A DNA stretch of 64,000 nt from Arachidicoccus terrestris. Its GTDB lineage: Bacteria; Bacteroidota; Bacteroidia; Chitinophagales; Chitinophagaceae. The translations under genes and the position numbers were made by a program. The stretch lies in NCBI RefSeq assembly GCF_020042345.1, contig NZ_CP083387.1:2666001-2730000 (forward strand), written 5' to 3'. The notes below the pieces were generated by a model, which was not told the DNA's origin, made no database searches, and worked only from the letters and a program-made list of their open reading frames with translations. Of the stretch, positions 61,024 through 64,000 are shown piece after piece (the first letter of the stretch is position 1; every line of letters begins with the position of its first letter).

Positions 61024-64000
61024 ATGCAAAAACTGTTTATAGCCGGTCTTTTCAGTCTTATGGCCAGCCTGGCTATCGCACAGACCGGGCTCATGAAATA
61101 CCGCGTGAGTAAAACAAGCTGGAATGCTGACAGTCTGGGTAACCACAGAGCTGTTGTCCAGGTAACATCTAAAGGCACTGTGGCCAAAGTCGAGGTGCCC
61201 TGGAGAAGGAGGGATGCAGCTCCCGAAAATAAAGGGGTCATTGTTGTGGATGCGCAAACAAACAAGGTTATTCAAAACCAGAAATCTGCGGATTTTACCA
61301 GAGCGTCCGGAACGATTTACTTTGAGCCCACTTCGGGCCCCGGCATGTATTACATCTATTACATGCCCTACCACTTAAAAGGCACCTATTACCCGAGCAC
61401 AATATATTTGCCGGTAACTGAACATGCCACAGACGGCTGGCTGCGTGAAATGAATACAACAAAGAACCTGGCGGATGCGCATGCCGTAGCCATTGAGTCT
61501 GTAGATGCTTTTAATCAATTTGATCCAATGGAGGTCATTGCAACCCAGCAGGAAACTGCTGCTTTAGTCGCAAAAAATGCCAGTGCTCCTTTTTTGGTAT
61601 TTCCGGAAGATCGGATGCATCCCATCCGAATGACCGGCGACCTTCCATACCGTTGGATTCAAAAAGGGCCGTCTTTAAGTTTTAAAGACACCACAGACAA
61701 GGGTGAAAATTTTGCTTTCCAGCTGGGGCTCTTTGCGCAGCGCTCAGCATTATCCGATGTAAAAGTATTGTTTAGTGATCTTAAAAGTACTACAGGAGCG
61801 GTGATTCCTGAGTCGGCACTAGCCTGCATCAACAATACGGGTGTGAATTGGATCGGCCAGCCGGAATCTTTTAAAGTTAATGTACCCAAAGGCCAGGTGC
61901 AGGCCCTCTGGTGCACAGTCGCTGTCCCGGAAAATGCGAAGCCTGGTTTATATAAAGGAAAGGCAACGATTACAACTGCGGATGCCGGCGCCAAAACTGT
62001 GCAGATTCAACTGAAAGTAACCCCACGGCTCGCCAAAGATCATGGAGTGGATGAACCTTGGAAACAAACCCGGCTAGCCTGGCTGAATTCTACCTTGGCT
62101 GAAAAAAATACAGTCATCAAACCGTACACACCGCTTAAAAAATCCGGCAATACGATTGATTTATTAGGCAGAGCGTTTCAGGTTGCAAAAACAGGATTGC
62201 CGGGACAGGTTGAAAGTTTTTTTACGACAAGAATGACGTCTATCGGAGACTCGGGGCGGAATCTGCTGACAGAGCCTGTCCACTTTCATTTTACCAAGAC
62301 AAACGGTAAACAAATTGCATTTACATCGGGAAAGCTACAGTATACACAAATCAGTGAAGGAACAGTTGCCTGGACGGTAGATAATCAATCCGCTGAGCTG
62401 GATATGCTGGTTGGTGGCTCCCTTGAATTTGACGGCTTTGTGAACTATACGGTAAAGGTAACCGCCTTACAGGATGTGGAGCTCAGTAATGTTTCACTAC
62501 ATTTGCCAATGGTGCCGGCTGCCAGTAAATATATCATGGGCTTGGGCTATGAAGGTCAGCAGACACCGGCTACAGTTGATTGGAAATGGCAGGTGGCGAC
62601 CAAAAACCAGGATGGTGCCTGGCTCGGCGATGTCAATGCAGGCCTGCAGTATTCCTTACGAGATGAACATTATGTAAGACCGCTGAATACCAATTTCTAT
62701 TTGCAGAAGCCGCTGTTATTACCTGTTTCCTGGGGCAATGAAGGTAAAGGAGGTATAAAAATGGGTATGAAAGGCGCCGCTTATCTGGTGGATAACTATA
62801 CCGGTGCACGTCGTCTTAGAAAAGGAGATACACTATATTTTAATTTTAGGTTACTGATCACACCTTTTCATACGCTGGATACCAAAGATCATTTTGCCAA
62901 TCGTTATATCCATAAATACCTGAATACCGATACGGCCAGGGCACTTGGGGCAACAGTGATCAACATTCATCAGGGTACACCCATTAACCCTTATATTAAT
63001 TATCCCTTCATTCGCACCCGTCAAATGAAAGCATACATCGACAGCGCGCACAGGGACGGGATGAAAGTCAAGATCTATAATACGGTAAGAGAGTTATCTA
63101 ACCGGGCCTATGAGTTGCCGGCGCTATTTAGTTTGGGCCATGAGATCTACTCTGCCGGTAAGGGTGGAGGCTATTCCTGGTTAAGAGAACATTTAGACCA
63201 GGATTATATTGCGGCCTGGTACACACCCGAAGAAAAAGACGCAGCTATCGTTAACAGCGGCATGAGCAGGTGGCATAATTATTATGTAGAGGGCATGAAT
63301 TGGCTAACCAAAAATATCGGGATTGACGGGGTCTATCTGGACGATGTGGCCTTTGACCGCGATATCATGAAAAGAGTCAAAAGGGTGCTGACAACCGGTA
63401 ACCATCCGGGATTGATTGATCTGCATTCTGCCAGCCAGTATGATAAAGCTGATGGTTTTATTAACAGTGCCATGCTTTACATGGAACTCTTTCCTTACCT
63501 GAACAGACTTTGGTTTGGAGAGAAATTCGACTATGAAAATACGTCCAGTGATTATTACCTGACTGAGATGTCAGGCATTCCTTTCGGGCTGATGGGAGAA
63601 ATGCTGGAAGGGGATGGCAATCCCTGGAGAGGAATGGTCTATGGCATGACAGATCGCTTGTTGTGGTCAAAGACCGCAGATCCACGACCCTTGTGGAAAC
63701 AGTGGGATAGCTTCGGTATTGGGACCGCTGAGATGATCGGCTACTGGGCTACTGATAATCCGGTTACGACGAATAACCCTAAAGTGCCGGCTACGATTTA
63801 TCAGAAAAAAGGCAAAGTCCTGATCGCCATAGCCAGCTGGGCACCTAAAGTGACGGAAGTTCGCCTGCGCATCAACTGGAAGGCACTGGGACTGGATCCG
63901 GACCGGGTAACCTTACAGGCGCCCCGGATTGAAAAGTTCCAGGAAGAGAAAACCTTTGACCCAAATGGAACTATTCCGGTCCAACCTGGTAAGGGATGGT
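61024..64000 (+). CDS. Large exported putative glycoside hydrolase (partial, runs off the window)
   Basis: At least 992 codons are open from ATG 61024 to the window edge without a stop. Signal peptide (MQKLFIAGLFSLMASLAIAQ). A beta-rich region covers about 20-600, with a likely beta-sandwich around 220-340. From about residue 620 the sequence fits a TIM barrel with GIDGVYLDDVAFDRDIM (acidic residues at a strand end, near residue 777), IDLHSASQYDKADGF and MSGIPFGLMGEMLEG. The layout recalls DUF6067/GH123-related glycoside hydrolases of Bacteroidota. Substrate unknown. It has no close functional neighbour in the window; the 3' end is missing. Confidence 0.85.
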   Translation, partial: MQKLFIAGLFSLMASLAIAQTGLMKYRVSKTSWNADSLGNHRAVVQVTSKGTVAKVEVPWRRRDAAPENKGVIVVDAQTNKVIQNQKSADFTRASGTIYFEPTSGPGMYYIYYMPYHLKGTYYPSTIYLPVTEHATDGWLREMNTTKNLADAHAVAIESVDAFNQFDPMEVIATQQETAALVAKNASAPFLVFPEDRMHPIRMTGDLPYRWIQKGPSLSFKDTTDKGENFAFQLGLFAQRSALSDVKVLFSDLKSTTGAVIPESALACINNTGVNWIGQPESFKVNVPKGQVQALWCTVAVPENAKPGLYKGKATITTADAGAKTVQIQLKVTPRLAKDHGVDEPWKQTRLAWLNSTLAEKNTVIKPYTPLKKSGNTIDLLGRAFQVAKTGLPGQVESFFTTRMTSIGDSGRNLLTEPVHFHFTKTNGKQIAFTSGKLQYTQISEGTVAWTVDNQSAELDMLVGGSLEFDGFVNYTVKVTALQDVELSNVSLHLPMVPAASKYIMGLGYEGQQTPATVDWKWQVATKNQDGAWLGDVNAGLQYSLRDEHYVRPLNTNFYLQKPLLLPVSWGNEGKGGIKMGMKGAAYLVDNYTGARRLRKGDTLYFNFRLLITPFHTLDTKDHFANRYIHKYLNTDTARALGATVINIHQGTPINPYINYPFIRTRQMKAYIDSAHRDGMKVKIYNTVRELSNRAYELPALFSLGHEIYSAGKGGGYSWLREHLDQDYIAAWYTPEEKDAAIVNSGMSRWHNYYVEGMNWLTKNIGIDGVYLDDVAFDRDIMKRVKRVLTTGNHPGLIDLHSASQYDKADGFINSAMLYMELFPYLNRLWFGEKFDYENTSSDYYLTEMSGIPFGLMGEMLEGDGNPWRGMVYGMTDRLLWSKTADPRPLWKQWDSFGIGTAEMIGYWATDNPVTTNNPKVPATIYQKKGKVLIAIASWAPKVTEVRLRINWKALGLDPDRVTLQAPRIEKFQEEKTFDPNGTIPVQPGKGW

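Overview
The window reads as a chromosomal segment of a member of the Bacteroidota, most likely a Chitinophagaceae-like soil or freshwater aerobe. Several lines support this: an alternative complex III operon joined to a caa3-type oxidase, several matches to the Bacteroidota -7 promoter element TAnnTTTG, an Mpl ligase, a YtxJ-type bacilliredoxin, PnuC/PnuT under a TPP riboswitch, sialate O-acetylesterase, and an ECF42 sigma factor beside a DGPF/YCII protein. Species assignment is not possible from the sequence alone.

Layout. 1-1544: end of pheS, then pgk. 1600-5200: a scarred accessory pocket with a tnpB (IS200/IS605-type) gene, two near-identical copies of a small coiled-coil membrane protein gene (one truncated), a fragment of a rhodanese gene, end-like hairpins, and about 1.1 kb of non-coding debris. 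5206-7095: a metallo-beta-lactamase/double-rhodanese persulfide enzyme and a cysteine-free ArsR regulator. 7217-8710: tsaB and purN. 8956-25274: a terminal respiratory locus: actABCDEF (quinol:cytochrome c oxidoreductase), cox subunits II and I, heme O synthase, two subunit III paralogues and subunit IV, then, after a strong terminator, SCO copper chaperone and a DUF420/CtaM-like assembly protein. 25265-30407, all minus strand: TlpA-like thioredoxin protein, family 2 glycosyltransferase, 3'-5' exonuclease, mpl.

30656-37292, all plus strand: an envelope redox-repair cluster (spondin-domain lipoprotein, two AhpD-like proteins, exported peroxiredoxin, exported thioredoxin, SDR, AraC regulator, lipoprotein MsrA and lipoprotein MsrB). 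The exported thioredoxin could supply electrons to the surface Msr enzymes and the peroxiredoxin. 37318-42893: SGNH hydrolase, DctA-type carrier, YtxJ, dnaG, DUF423, aroK. 43233-56321: alaS, a coiled-coil membrane protein, recN, sialate O-acetylesterase, a TPP-riboswitch-controlled PnuT-like transporter, fabI, an NmrA-type oxidoreductase, an AraC regulator and asnS. 56694-58816: an AT-rich accessory pocket with a truncated Abi-family gene and a glycine-rich lipoprotein coupled to a two-helix membrane protein. 59298-60909: DGPF protein plus ECF42 sigma factor. 61024 to the window end: a large secreted putative glycoside hydrolase, open at the edge.

The most unusual items are the duplicated coiled-coil gene beside tnpB, the extracytoplasmic Msr/peroxiredoxin/thioredoxin cluster with a cysteine-losing AhpD paralogue, the Cys-less ArsR next to a persulfide enzyme, and the lipoprotein/membrane-protein pair at 57.6-58.8 kb. 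No rRNA, tRNA or CRISPR array was seen.
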